In this document: positions 1 to 9,051 of the stretch, piece after piece
Numbering within the stretch: the stretch's first letter is position 1
Layout of the letters: every line of letters starts with the position of its first letter
DNA from: JAKOWB01 sp038363005
GTDB lineage: Bacteria > Pseudomonadota > Alphaproteobacteria > Kiloniellales > JACOMY01
NCBI GenBank assembly: GCA_038363005.1
Contig: JBBQBI010000046.1
Span: 1 to 9,742 of the forward strand
DNA: 9,742 nt
Reading direction: 5' to 3'
The notes under the pieces: generated by a model
What the model saw: the letters and a program-made list of their open reading frames with translations, nothing else
The model's database searches: none
What the model was told of the DNA's origin: nothing
Made by a program: the position numbers and the translations under genes

Positions 1-128
1 CGGGGCAGGGCCGCTAGCACCTTCGGCGACCAGGGCGCCTTGCCGCGCAGGCACGAGTGCGCCGGTGGGAGGTCGGCCGATTCGCTGGCTCGCCGCAGCC
101 TGCCACAGAATCGCCATGACCTCCGAGC

Positions 129-153
129 GGAACCCAGACCGCTGCATGGCGTT
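129..153 (+). promoter_or_regulatory. Putative EcfG (general stress sigma factor) promoter
   Basis: GGAAC at 129-133 is followed after 16 bases by CGTT at 150-153. This matches the GGAAC-N16/17-CGTT pattern known for the alphaproteobacterial extracytoplasmic sigma factor EcfG. It lies about 40 bases upstream of the PRC-barrel start codon on the same strand, a natural distance for a promoter. PRC-barrel and PA2169-type genes are plausible general-stress genes, which fits. The match is read by eye; no transcription start is known. Confidence 0.6.
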
Positions 154-194
154 CTATCGGCATGAACAACGATGACACCAAAGGGAGGCTGATC

Positions 195-866
195 ATGCGC
201 AAGCTGCTGTTGTCCGGCGCCTCGGCCGCCCTGTTTTCGATGGGTGCGCTGTCGCTGCCTAGCCTGGCCGACAACGGCCTCTCTACCGGCTCTACTGGCG
301 CGACCACCATCGACACAGTGAGTGGTGACGATAGTCAGACTCCCACAGATCAGTCGAACGATAGGGTGCCGGCCGGTACGGCGGCGGGCGAGCGCGGTGC
401 CAACGACGCGGCGGCCGATGGCGACGCCACAGACGAGGAAGCTGTGGATGCTTATCCAAGTGGCACCTCGTACGCCGCAACATATGAGACGTTGGCGATC
501 AACCAGCTGCTCGACGCCGACGTCATCGACGTCAGCGGAGAGCATGTCGCCTCGGTCGAGGACCTGTTGTTTGCACCCGGCGGCAACCTGACCCACGTGG
601 TCGTCAGCTACGGCGGATTCTTCGGCATCGGCACCAAGGAGGTGCTGATTCCCTGGAACCAGGTGTCCTACAGCGTCACCCAGGACACGCTGCAGATCCC
701 CGGCACCGAGGCCGATCTCATCGCCGCGCCAGCCTATATGAGCCGAGCGGAACTGCTGGAGCAGCAGCAAGCCGATCGGCTGGCACGGCAGGCGCCAGTC
801 CAGCCCACCACCCCGTCCGAGGCAAGCTCGGCCCCGCAAAAGGCGCAGACGCCGATCCCTGAGTAG
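195..866 (+). CDS. Exported PRC-barrel domain protein
   Basis: This 223-residue protein probably acts in the periplasm or at the envelope; its partner is unknown. Residues 1-25 form a signal peptide (basic MRK, hydrophobic stretch, SLA before the likely cut at A25/D26). Residues 27-90 are a Ser/Thr/Asp/Ala-rich, probably disordered acidic linker. Residues about 100-172 match a PRC barrel: LLDADVIDVSGE, then SVEDLLFAPGGNLTHVVVS, then GGFFGIGTKEVLIPW. The tail from 185 is Gln/Ala/Pro-rich. PRC barrels occur in RimM, photosynthetic reaction centre H subunits and many small stress proteins, so the fold does not fix the role. The start at 195 is chosen because AGGGAGG at 182-188 sits six bases upstream and the signal peptide begins there; an in-frame ATG at 162 would add 11 polar residues. 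A putative EcfG promoter precedes it. It may be co-transcribed with the PA2169-type gene 102 bases downstream. Confidence 0.85.
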   Translation: MRKLLLSGASAALFSMGALSLPSLADNGLSTGSTGATTIDTVSGDDSQTPTDQSNDRVPAGTAAGERGANDAAADGDATDEEAVDAYPSGTSYAATYETLAINQLLDADVIDVSGEHVASVEDLLFAPGGNLTHVVVSYGGFFGIGTKEVLIPWNQVSYSVTQDTLQIPGTEADLIAAPAYMSRAELLEQQQADRLARQAPVQPTTPSEASSAPQKAQTPIPE

Positions 867-887
867 GGCTTAGCGCCGACCTGCGTT

Positions 888-932
888 GTTGAGGGCCTGC
901 CGCGCGCTTCGCGGGGCTGGCCACGCCTCAAC
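888..932 (+). repeat. Imperfect inverted repeat between PRC-barrel and PA2169-type genes
   Basis: GTTGAGG at 888-894 pairs perfectly with CCTCAAC at 926-932, and inside it CCGCG at 900-904 pairs with CGCGG at 910-914, with unpaired bases between the two stems. It lies in the 102-base gap between two co-oriented genes. There is no T run after it, so it is more likely an RNA processing or stability element, or a weak attenuator, than a strong terminator. Confidence 0.5.
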
Positions 933-968
933 CTCGTCTTTCACTTCATGACGAAAGGAATTGCACCA

Positions 969-1424
969 ATGACTGCCACCAACGAACACGCCGTCCGCGC
1001 CCTCAACGGGCTGATCGAAACCACGCTCGACAGCGCCGAGGGCTATCAGGCGGCGGCCAAGGACACCACCAACCCGCGCTTCAAGGCGCTGTTCACCGAG
1101 CGCGGTCAGGAGCGCCGGCAGATCGTTGCAGCGCTGCAGACCCAGGTGCGTAGCCTGGGCGGGAAGCCAGAGGACGACGGCACCGTCCTGGGTGCCGCGC
1201 ACCGCGTCTTTCTGAACCTGAAGAACATGGTGGACTCCAGCGACGAGGCCATCGTCAGCGAGGTCGAGTCCGGCGAGGACCACATCAAGGCGAAGTACGA
1301 AGAGACGCTGAAGGACAGCACCCTGCCGCCGGCGGTACGCGATGCCGCCAGCCAAGCCTACAGCAAGATCAAGGCGGACCACGACCGCATGCGAGACTTG
1401 AAGCGGGCGTTGAAGGCGGCCTAA
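969..1424 (+). CDS. PA2169-family four-helix-bundle protein (DUF2383, ferritin-like)
   Basis: This 151-residue protein has no signal peptide and is predicted to be cytoplasmic and almost entirely helical. Helices are visible at about 5-30, 36-63, 73-117 and 121-149. The opening HAVRALNGLIETTLDSAEGY, then the FTERGQERRQIVAAL segment (42-56) and the acidic EVESGEDH segment (98-105), are typical of the PA2169/DUF2383 family, which has a ferritin-like bundle. Acidic and His residues at E17, E24, E48, E100, E103, H105 and H138 could face the core, but metal binding is not shown. The biochemical role of the family is not established; in many proteobacteria such genes lie beside stress genes. The start at 969 is preferred over 948 because AGGA at 956-959 lies nine bases upstream of 969 and would fall inside the longer frame. 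It follows the PRC-barrel gene and precedes a strong hairpin. Confidence 0.85.
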   Translation: MTATNEHAVRALNGLIETTLDSAEGYQAAAKDTTNPRFKALFTERGQERRQIVAALQTQVRSLGGKPEDDGTVLGAAHRVFLNLKNMVDSSDEAIVSEVESGEDHIKAKYEETLKDSTLPPAVRDAASQAYSKIKADHDRMRDLKRALKAA

Positions 1425-1450
1425 CGGCTCCTACAGCGATTGCTTCGGCG

Positions 1451-1486
1451 ATGGCCGGCCGCGCGCCCCGCGGCCGGCCATTTGCG
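1451..1486 (+). terminator. Perfect 13-bp hairpin, probable terminator
   Basis: The arm at 1451-1463 (ATGGCCGGCCGCG) is perfectly complementary to 1469-1481, with a 5-base loop, and is followed by TTTGCG then TTT. It lies 26 bases after the stop of the PA2169-type gene and 31 bases before the 3' end of the convergent LysR gene. The T run is short and interrupted, so termination strength is uncertain. The hairpin could also block read-through from the LysR side. Confidence 0.7.
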
Positions 1487-1512
1487 TTTGAGCAGGTCGC
1501 TGTGGCCGGCGA

Positions 1513-2418
1513 CTAGACGAGGCTGCGGGCCCAGGTGGAGAAGGTCGAGATCGATGCCAGCTTGGGATGGCCTGAACGGTGGACGATGTAAAAGCCGTAG
1601 CCTGAGAGCGTGATGCGCGACAATGGCACGAGGGCGCCACTGGCCAGTTCCGGACCAATCAGCACGTCGCTGCAGATGGCGATGCCCTGGGCAGCGATGG
1701 CCGCTTCGATGGCGTGCAGTTCCTCACGGAAGGAAATGCTTGCCAGCGCCGCGAGATCGGGCACGCGCTTGTGCCGTTTGGCGGCGGCGTGCTGCCATCG
1801 ATGCCAGTTGGGCGCATGCGCATCGCCAGGCGGCCATTCGGCTTCGATCAGGGGGAATCTGGCAATCTCGACTGGACTCAGCATCCGAGGTACCTGGCCG
1901 ACCAGTCGCGGGCTGGCGACGACATAGAAGGTATCACGCAAAAGCTCGCTGCCGGAGCCGTCGGCCGGCGGCTTCACGGCATAGCGGATCGCGACGTCGG
2001 TCTCCCCGGCCCTGAGGTCCAGCACCGAATCGGTACCCACGATGTCGAGCCGCAAGCGTGGGTGCGCCGCGTGCCACTTTGGCAGGCGTGGCACCAGCCA
2101 GCGGGCGGCGAAGGCGTTGGTCGCGGTGACGCGCAGGCGTCCGCTGGCGGTACCGGCGCGCACGGTCGAGAGCGCTGCTGCGAAGGACTCGAAACCATCC
2201 CGGACCACGGGAAAGAGCTGTTCGCCGGCCCAGGTCAGCGCGAGCGGCCGCGGACGCCGCCGAAACAGCGGCTGGCCACAGTGCTGCTCGAGCAGCTTGA
2301 TCTGGTGGCTGATGGCGGTTGGCGTGACGCCAAGCTCGGTGGCCGCGGCCTTGAAACTCAGGAGGCGCGCCGCCGCCTCGAAGGCCCGCAGCTCGGTCAG
2401 GGGTGGCAGCCTATGCAT
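1513..2418 (-). CDS. LysR-family transcriptional regulator (GcvA/AmpR-like subgroup)
   Basis: This 301-residue protein has the full length and layout of a LysR-type regulator. A winged helix-turn-helix spans about residues 5-64: LTELRAFEAAARLLSFKAAA, then TELGVTPTAISHQIKLLE, then PLFRR, with W63 and G65 after it. A periplasmic-binding-protein-like effector domain spans about 93-300, with RLRVTAT, the NAFAARWLVPRLP segment and the GETDVAIRYA motif (138-147) common in the GcvA-like branch. The effector cannot be deduced. It is transcribed divergently from the acyl-CoA-dehydrogenase-like gene, and a T-N11-A dyad lies 13 bases upstream of its start, so it probably regulates that gene and itself. 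No Shine-Dalgarno sequence is visible before the ATG; the start is kept because it gives the standard family N-terminus. Confidence 0.93.
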   Translation of the reverse strand: MHRLPPLTELRAFEAAARLLSFKAAATELGVTPTAISHQIKLLEQHCGQPLFRRRPRPLALTWAGEQLFPVVRDGFESFAAALSTVRAGTASGRLRVTATNAFAARWLVPRLPKWHAAHPRLRLDIVGTDSVLDLRAGETDVAIRYAVKPPADGSGSELLRDTFYVVASPRLVGQVPRMLSPVEIARFPLIEAEWPPGDAHAPNWHRWQHAAAKRHKRVPDLAALASISFREELHAIEAAIAAQGIAICSDVLIGPELASGALVPLSRITLSGYGFYIVHRSGHPKLASISTFSTWARSLV

Positions 2419-2430
2419 GCTTGCAGCGTA

Positions 2431-2447
2431 GATGAATTGGGCTCATC
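2431..2447. promoter_or_regulatory. Probable LysR operator (T-N11-A dyad)
   Basis: GATGA at 2431-2435 and TCATC at 2443-2447 form a perfect 5-bp inverted repeat with a 7-base spacer, and T2433 to A2445 gives the T-N11-A arrangement typical of LysR-type binding sites. It sits in the space between the divergent LysR gene and the flavoprotein gene. It overlaps an ATG at 2432 that could otherwise start the flavoprotein frame, which argues for the later start at 2537. Confidence 0.6.
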
Positions 2448-2536
2448 CGCACCTGAATTGTTCGAGCTTGCTTGCCTCTTCGGCACTCCCGGAGAGTGGT
2501 CGGCGTCCCGTCCTATATCCCCGAGCCCTCCCCGCC

Positions 2537-3691
2537 ATGACCGCCCCACTTGATCGCATCGCTGGATACCTGGAGGCCCTGCAGGGCTTGGCGCCGCTGA
2601 TCGCCGCGAAGCGGCACGATCTTGACCGCGAGCGCCGACTGCCCGACGACCTGTTCATGGCATTGGCCGACGCCGGGTTGTTCCGGCTGTGGCTGCCGAG
2701 GCCCCTTGGCGGACCCGAGTTGTCGCCATTGGAGTTCATGGCCGTGGTCGAGGCAGCGGCGGCGCTGGACGGCACCGTCGGCTGGCTGGTGGGAAATGGC
2801 GGCGGCATGAGCCGCGCCGGCGGCTACCTGCCGGAATCGGTGGTTCGTGACTGGTTTGCCGATCCGCGCTGCTTCATCGTCAGCTCGACCGGGGCGGTCG
2901 GTACGGCAAGGGCAGTCGAGGGCGGCTATCGCGTCAGCGGCCGCTGGCCCTTCGGCAGCGGCTCGCCGCACGCGACGCAGTTCCAGGGCTTTGCAACGCT
3001 GGGCGGTGGCACGGGCGCGGACCAGCCGCGCCTCTGCTGCTACTTCTCCCGTGCGCAGGTAACGCTGCACGACACCTGGCACGTTTCAGGACTGCGCGGC
3101 ACCGGCAGTGCCGACTTCTCGGTCGAGGAGGAGTTTGTGCCTGCCGAGCAGGCCCATCCATTCCTCGGCTCCCCGCCAACTGTCGCGGGATTGGTCTATC
3201 GCATGCCGCCGGCATCGGTGTACGCCTGGACGGTGACTGTCGTGCCGCTTGGCATCGCACGCGGCGCCCTAGAGGCCTTCGCGCATTTGGCCGGCGCGAA
3301 GTCGCGCGCAGGGTCCAACAGCCTGCTGCGGGATCGCGAGTTGGTGCAGGCGATGTTGGGGCGGGCCGAAGCGACGCATCGTGCCGCGCGGGCCTTTCTG
3401 GTCGAGGCCATGGTCGAGCTGATGGCGGCGACCGATGCTGGCGGCGAGCGGCTGTTGCAGGCACGGGCGCTGCTCCGCACCGCCGCCGCCTATGCGGCCG
3501 AAAGCGCGCGGCGCATTGTCGAATGGCTGGCGGCCGACGCCGGGGCGACCGCGATTTTCGAGAGCTGCCCGCTGGAGCGCGCCGTGCGCGACATCCAGGC
3601 TGCGATCAAACACATCGCCATGTCGCCCGCGAGCTACGTCGTCACCGGCCGGATGGCGCTGGGCCTCGATCCCGGCACCACGCGATTCTGA
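2537..3691 (+). CDS. Acyl-CoA dehydrogenase-fold flavoprotein, possible flavin-dependent monooxygenase
   Basis: This 384-residue cytoplasmic protein has the three-part acyl-CoA dehydrogenase fold: helical N-terminal domain (about 5-110), central beta domain (about 112-205) and C-terminal helical domain (about 225-375). Residues 181-193 (WHVSGLRGTGSAD) and the end segment RAVRDIQAAIKH (348-359) resemble the Acyl-CoA_dh_2 branch. That branch includes two-component group D monooxygenases such as HsaA and indole-acetate oxidizing enzymes, as well as true dehydrogenases. Substrate and reaction are not readable; no flavin reductase gene lies beside it. The start at 2537 gives MTAPLDRIAGYLEAL, a normal family N-terminus; the frame is open back to 2432 but that stretch is low in homology-like features and overlaps the LysR operator. 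No clear Shine-Dalgarno is seen; TATATC at 2514-2519 could be a -10 element giving a short leader. Probably controlled by the divergent LysR protein. Confidence 0.85.
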   Translation: MTAPLDRIAGYLEALQGLAPLIAAKRHDLDRERRLPDDLFMALADAGLFRLWLPRPLGGPELSPLEFMAVVEAAAALDGTVGWLVGNGGGMSRAGGYLPESVVRDWFADPRCFIVSSTGAVGTARAVEGGYRVSGRWPFGSGSPHATQFQGFATLGGGTGADQPRLCCYFSRAQVTLHDTWHVSGLRGTGSADFSVEEEFVPAEQAHPFLGSPPTVAGLVYRMPPASVYAWTVTVVPLGIARGALEAFAHLAGAKSRAGSNSLLRDRELVQAMLGRAEATHRAARAFLVEAMVELMAATDAGGERLLQARALLRTAAAYAAESARRIVEWLAADAGATAIFESCPLERAVRDIQAAIKHIAMSPASYVVTGRMALGLDPGTTRF

Positions 3692-3731
3692 AGACCGTGC
3701 CCTTGCGGGCGTGTGGATATCAGCGGCCAGC

Positions 3732-3748
3732 AAAGCTTGGGGTGGGCT

Positions 3749-3750
<2 letters not shown>
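3732..3750 (-). terminator. Weak hairpin at the uvrB stop codon
   Basis: AAAGC at 3732-3736 and GCTTT at 3746-3750 form a 5-bp inverted repeat with a 9-base loop, overlapping the TAA stop of uvrB. It lies in the 57-base gap between the convergent flavoprotein gene and uvrB. There is no T run on either strand, so it is only a weak candidate for ending either transcript. Confidence 0.2.
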
Positions 3751-5944
<2,194 letters not shown>

Positions 5945-5950
5945 GCGGTC

Positions 5951-5979
5951 TATATAGGCTGCCCGGGGTGAAACGGGAA
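5951..5979 (-). promoter_or_regulatory. Putative uvrB promoter giving a leaderless mRNA
   Basis: On the minus strand a weak -35 TTCCCG (5979-5974) is separated by 17 bases from -10 TATATA (5956-5951). Transcription would begin about 6-8 bases after the -10, that is at about 5943-5945, on the uvrB start codon at 5944. This agrees with the absence of a ribosome binding site. The -35 is poor, so the call rests mainly on the -10 and spacing. Confidence 0.4.
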
Positions 5980-5985
5980 CACCCC
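5965..5985. repeat. Inverted repeat over the uvrB -35 region
   Basis: GGGGTG at 5965-5970 and CACCCC at 5980-5985 are a perfect 6-bp inverted repeat with a 9-base spacer that covers the putative -35 of uvrB. It could be an operator, or an RNA hairpin in a read-through transcript from the coiled-coil gene. It does not match a LexA site (alphaproteobacterial GTTC-N7-GTTC or the enterobacterial CTGT-N8-ACAG). Confidence 0.35.
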
Positions 5986-6009
5986 CCTGCCGGGGAAAGG
6001 CGCCGGGGA

Positions 6010-8874
6010 CTAGGGCGGGGGCGCCTTGATCTTCAGCACCACCGGCAGCGGGGCGCCAGAGGCAGCGGCGGCCAGGCTGCCGGCCGGGAAGCGGTAGCGA
6101 TGCGGCCCGTCCGGCTGGCCGGTGACGCCGGCGATCACCAAGTCCAGGGGATAGACCGCGCCGCGGCTGAGCGGCGCGGTCACCACCAGCTCGGCGGTCA
6201 GGTCGATAGGCTGGTTGGTGTCGACCACGAAGCCGAGTTCCAGGTCGTAGGCCTTGAGCATGGCGTCATAGACGCCCTGCAGGCGGGCGACGTTGTCCAC
6301 CTCTTTCCAGCGCAGGCAGCTCGATCCCATGAAGGCGCGCCAGGCCTGTGTCATGGCGAGCTGCTTCTCAAAGAAGGCGGCGTAGGCCTCGCCCTCGCGC
6401 GAGCGAATCCACTCCTGCGCCTTCTGCTTGGTGACGTTGACTGCCACGGACAGCAGGATACCGAGGCCGGCATGCGCCGCCTGGCGTCGCCAGCTGCCCA
6501 GCTTGGCAAGGTCGTCGATGGCGCCGGTCACTGCCCGGCGCTCGGCGGTCAGCGCGGCCTCCAGGTCGACCTTGCTGCGCCAGTTGGGGTCCATCCGCTC
6601 CAGCCAGGGCACCGGGTCGCTGCGCAGGTGGCGCAGCTCGGACAGGTCCGCCAGGCCGCGGTTGATGCGGTTCTGCACCGCCGCGCGCTCGGCCGCCAGG
6701 GTCGCCGGGTTCTTCGCCCCCATGGCCAGCACGTCGCGCAGGATCGGCCAGCCATAGCGGTCAAACAGGGCGCCCTGCGGGAAGAGGTCGGGATCGGTGA
6801 TGGCGAGGCGCTGCGCCTCGGCGCCGGCGGCCGCGGCATAGCGGCAGAAGGAGTCGTCGTCGAGCAGCGCGTCGGCGTCGTACTGCTTCTCCTCGTTCTC
6901 CCGCTGCTTGGCGACCAGCGCCGCCAGGCCGCTGGCGTCGAAGTTCTGGATCGGCTCCTGCCCCTTGTAGATGTCCCAGATATTGAAGGCGAGCTTCGAG
7001 GTGGCGTCGATCAGCAGGCCGGGCGGGCCGCCGGTCAGGAAGGAAAAACCCAGCTCGGTGCCGGTCGCCAGCACCTCGGCGCCGAGCTGCTGCGCCAGGC
7101 TGGACCAGTTGGCGTGCAGCAGCGCGCGGTCCTCCTGCGCCACATCCTCCGCAGCTTCCAGGAAGGCCTGGCGCAGGCGCCAGTTCAGGCGCTCGGCCTC
7201 GAACAGCGCGGCGCGGGCCCGGGCCAGGTCGTTCCCGGCCGCATCGAAGGCGGCGCGCAGGCGTTCCAGGTCCTCGTGGCTGGCCTCGTAGTGCAGGACG
7301 CCGTCCTGCGTCGCGTGGATGTACTGCACGTAGCCAAAGGGTCGGTCGATGCGGCGGCGCTGCCCCTGCAGCGTCTCCAGTCGTCCGGTCAGCTCAGCGA
7401 TGGCCGTCTCGGCGGCGGCGATGGCCTCGCGCGCCACCTGGGTCGAGCTCTCGTCGAAGCCACGGCGCAGGCGTGCCTCCAGGATCCGCGGGCGCAGCGC
7501 GTCGATGCGGCGGTCGAGGTCCTGCTGCGCGCGCTGTAGCTGGGCGGGCGTGGTCGGCCGCAGGTCGTCGTTGCTCTCCGCCACCGTGGCCCAGAGCGCC
7601 TGGATGCGGCGGTTGGCCTCGGCGAGCTGCGCGGTCAGGCCATCCAGCAGCTTGACCTCGCGCTCCAGGGCGAAGGCGTCGCCGCGGTCGCTGGCGGCGA
7701 GCAGGCGGTCCTCCGTCAGGGCCTTCTCGCGCAGCAGGTTGTCGCGATGCGTCAACAGGGACTGCAGCTCCGCCGGCAGCGGGCTGCGATCAATGGCGAG
7801 CGCCGCGCGCTGGCGCTGGAGTTCGGCCTGCTCGGCCTCCAGCTGCTGGATGTCGGCCTCCTTGGTACGGGCCGCCTCGGCCAGCGCCTCGATGGCGGCG
7901 GTCTGGCGCTCGATCGCCGCCTGCTCCTGGGCGATGCTCTGCCGCAGTGCCTCGCTATCGGCGTCGAGCGTGGCCTGGGCGACCCGGAGGTCAAGGTCGT
8001 CGATCTTGGGCGGCTGCAATTGCGCGCCGACGGCGGCGCGTACCAGCACCTCGGCCTGCGCCAAGGTGCGGCCGACCTGAAAGCGCAAGCGGGTGCCGGC
8101 GGCGGCATAGAGTCGCCCGGATTCGGCCTCGCTCTGCGCATCGCCCGGCGGCGGATCCGGCGGCGCGGCGATGGCGAGTAGCGCGGTGCGGAAGACCTGG
8201 CGCGCTTCGTCTGGTTTGGTTTCGATCCACAGCGGTTCCTCGCCCTGCGCCAGGTTCACCCAGAATTTGCTCCAGGGCAGGCGGCGGTCGAGCCGCATCT
8301 CCAGCTGGATCTGCTGGCCCTGCCGGATCTCGGCCACCGGCGTGCCGGCCGCGTCCAGCGCGCGCAACGTCACCTGCAAGCGCTCGGCGGTCAGCGGCAC
8401 GGTCAGCAGCTGCACCTCGGTCAGCGCATTGTCGCGCCAGTAGATGCAGAACTCTTGGTCGGTGGCCGTGATCTGCTGGCCGTCGGCGGAAAGCTCGCCG
8501 CGCAGGCTTTCCTGCAGATGCCGCGCGCGCAGTTGTTCGACCACCTCCTGCGGTGGCTTGGGGTCGCCCCAGTCGGCGGCGTCGCCAAAGCGGGCCTCCT
8601 GGGTGGCGGTCAGGCTGCGGCCGTCGAAGGTGAGTTCCCGATAGTAGTTCCACAGGTTGGCCGCGCCGCTGGCCGAAGGCTCCATCAGCACCGCGTAGTC
8701 CTCCTGCGCGATGGCACAGCCACGCGGCGCGTCGGTCGGGCCGGCCGTCACGGTCCAGATGCCGTCAAGCGGCTGGAAGGCAGGGTCGGCAGCAGGGTGC
8801 GCGGGCGCAAGAAGCAGTGCGCCGGACAGGGCGAGCAGGGCGGCGATTGCCTGAAGCGGACGTGCCTGACGCAT
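6010..8874 (-). CDS. Exported coiled-coil-rich protein of unknown function (954 aa)
   Basis: I do not recognise this family. Residues 1-29 look like a signal peptide (MRQARPLQ, then ALLALSGALLL, cut near AHPAA/D30); there is no lipobox Cys. Residues about 35-150 are a beta-rich domain beginning GIWTVTAGP, with C53 and C143 able to form a disulfide. Residues about 150-285 look like a beta-sandwich. A long coiled-coil-prone Ala/Gln/Glu/Arg-rich region covers about 290-510, with breaks near 361-375 and 436-442, and helical segments resume at about 530-600. A Gly-rich hydrophobic stretch follows at 604-634 (including GFSFLTGGPPGLLID), then a charged helical region containing C677, another hydrophobic segment at about 799-814, C853, and a beta-rich C-terminal domain at about 888-954. 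It is likely periplasmic or surface-associated. GGAGGG (8886-8881) lies six bases before the ATG. Codon use is like its neighbours, so it looks native. The reading frame is intact over 2.8 kb, which supports a real gene. Confidence 0.88.
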   Translation of the reverse strand: MRQARPLQAIAALLALSGALLLAPAHPAADPAFQPLDGIWTVTAGPTDAPRGCAIAQEDYAVLMEPSASGAANLWNYYRELTFDGRSLTATQEARFGDAADWGDPKPPQEVVEQLRARHLQESLRGELSADGQQITATDQEFCIYWRDNALTEVQLLTVPLTAERLQVTLRALDAAGTPVAEIRQGQQIQLEMRLDRRLPWSKFWVNLAQGEEPLWIETKPDEARQVFRTALLAIAAPPDPPPGDAQSEAESGRLYAAAGTRLRFQVGRTLAQAEVLVRAAVGAQLQPPKIDDLDLRVAQATLDADSEALRQSIAQEQAAIERQTAAIEALAEAARTKEADIQQLEAEQAELQRQRAALAIDRSPLPAELQSLLTHRDNLLREKALTEDRLLAASDRGDAFALEREVKLLDGLTAQLAEANRRIQALWATVAESNDDLRPTTPAQLQRAQQDLDRRIDALRPRILEARLRRGFDESSTQVAREAIAAAETAIAELTGRLETLQGQRRRIDRPFGYVQYIHATQDGVLHYEASHEDLERLRAAFDAAGNDLARARAALFEAERLNWRLRQAFLEAAEDVAQEDRALLHANWSSLAQQLGAEVLATGTELGFSFLTGGPPGLLIDATSKLAFNIWDIYKGQEPIQNFDASGLAALVAKQRENEEKQYDADALLDDDSFCRYAAAAGAEAQRLAITDPDLFPQGALFDRYGWPILRDVLAMGAKNPATLAAERAAVQNRINRGLADLSELRHLRSDPVPWLERMDPNWRSKVDLEAALTAERRAVTGAIDDLAKLGSWRRQAAHAGLGILLSVAVNVTKQKAQEWIRSREGEAYAAFFEKQLAMTQAWRAFMGSSCLRWKEVDNVARLQGVYDAMLKAYDLELGFVVDTNQPIDLTAELVVTAPLSRGAVYPLDLVIAGVTGQPDGPHRYRFPAGSLAAAASGAPLPVVLKIKAPPP

Positions 8875-8906
8875 GGCGGGCCCTCCGTCTCTTCAGCGAC
8901 TGCGGA

Positions 8907-8934
8907 AGTCTAGGAGCCTGAACCGCGGATGCAA
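8907..8934 (-). promoter_or_regulatory. Weak candidate promoter for the coiled-coil gene
   Basis: On the minus strand TTGCAT (8934-8929) and TAGACT (8912-8907) are separated by 16 bases and would start transcription about 25 bases upstream of the start codon at 8874. Three of six -35 and four of six -10 bases match the sigma-70 consensus. Two CCGCGG palindromes, at 8923-8928 and 8944-8949, lie 21 bp apart, just downstream of and 10 bp upstream of the -35. Confidence 0.3.
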
Positions 8935-8987
8935 CCCTGATGACCGCGGGCCATCGCCATGATTGGCTTTAATTTGTGTGAGTTAAG

Positions 8988-8998
8988 CTCTCTGAGAG
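8988..8998. repeat. Short palindrome upstream of ahpC
   Basis: CTCTC at 8988-8992 and GAGAG at 8994-8998 form a perfect inverted repeat around one base, about 20 bp upstream of the ahpC -35 and next to an A/T-rich stretch (about 8999-9019). It is placed where an activator could bind, but it does not match the spaced ATAG/CTAT pattern of OxyR sites. Confidence 0.3.
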
Positions 8999-9017
8999 GA
9001 TTTTTAGAATTATTCCA

Positions 9018-9046
9018 TTGACCTCCTTCGGGTGGGTGCCTATGTA
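9018..9046 (+). promoter_or_regulatory. Probable ahpC promoter
   Basis: TTGACC at 9018-9023 matches five of six -35 consensus bases and lies 17 bases before TATGTA at 9041-9046, a weaker -10. Transcription would start near 9053, leaving a leader of about 55 bases before the ahpC ATG at 9109. An A/T-rich stretch just upstream may help polymerase binding. Confidence 0.6.
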
Positions 9047-9051
9047 AGGTC

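Noticed and set aside
14..316. A 100-residue minus-strand frame at the left edge
   Set aside because: It overlaps the putative promoter and the start of the PRC-barrel gene on the other strand, has an Arg-rich tail typical of shadow frames, and no recognisable domain.
2432..2536. Extended N-terminus for the flavoprotein from the ATG at 2432
   Set aside because: The extra 35 residues do not resemble the family, no ribosome binding site precedes 2432, and the region holds the LysR operator.
1714..2553. A 279-residue plus-strand open frame across the LysR gene
   Set aside because: It is antisense to a clear LysR protein and has a Gly/Arg/Gln-rich composition without any motif.
5970..5985. Possible LexA box upstream of uvrB (GTTC on the minus strand)
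   Set aside because: A second GTTC at the required N7 spacing is missing and no CTGT-N8-ACAG pattern is present.
5968..7539. A 523-residue plus-strand open frame whose start overlaps the end of the previous antisense frame by 4 bases
   Set aside because: The overlap imitates translational coupling, but the frame is antisense to the coiled-coil gene, has the same shadow composition and no ribosome binding site or domain.
8960..9050. Possible OxyR site upstream of ahpC
   Set aside because: The region is A/T-rich and has short dyads, but no spaced ATAG/CTAT arrangement could be found.
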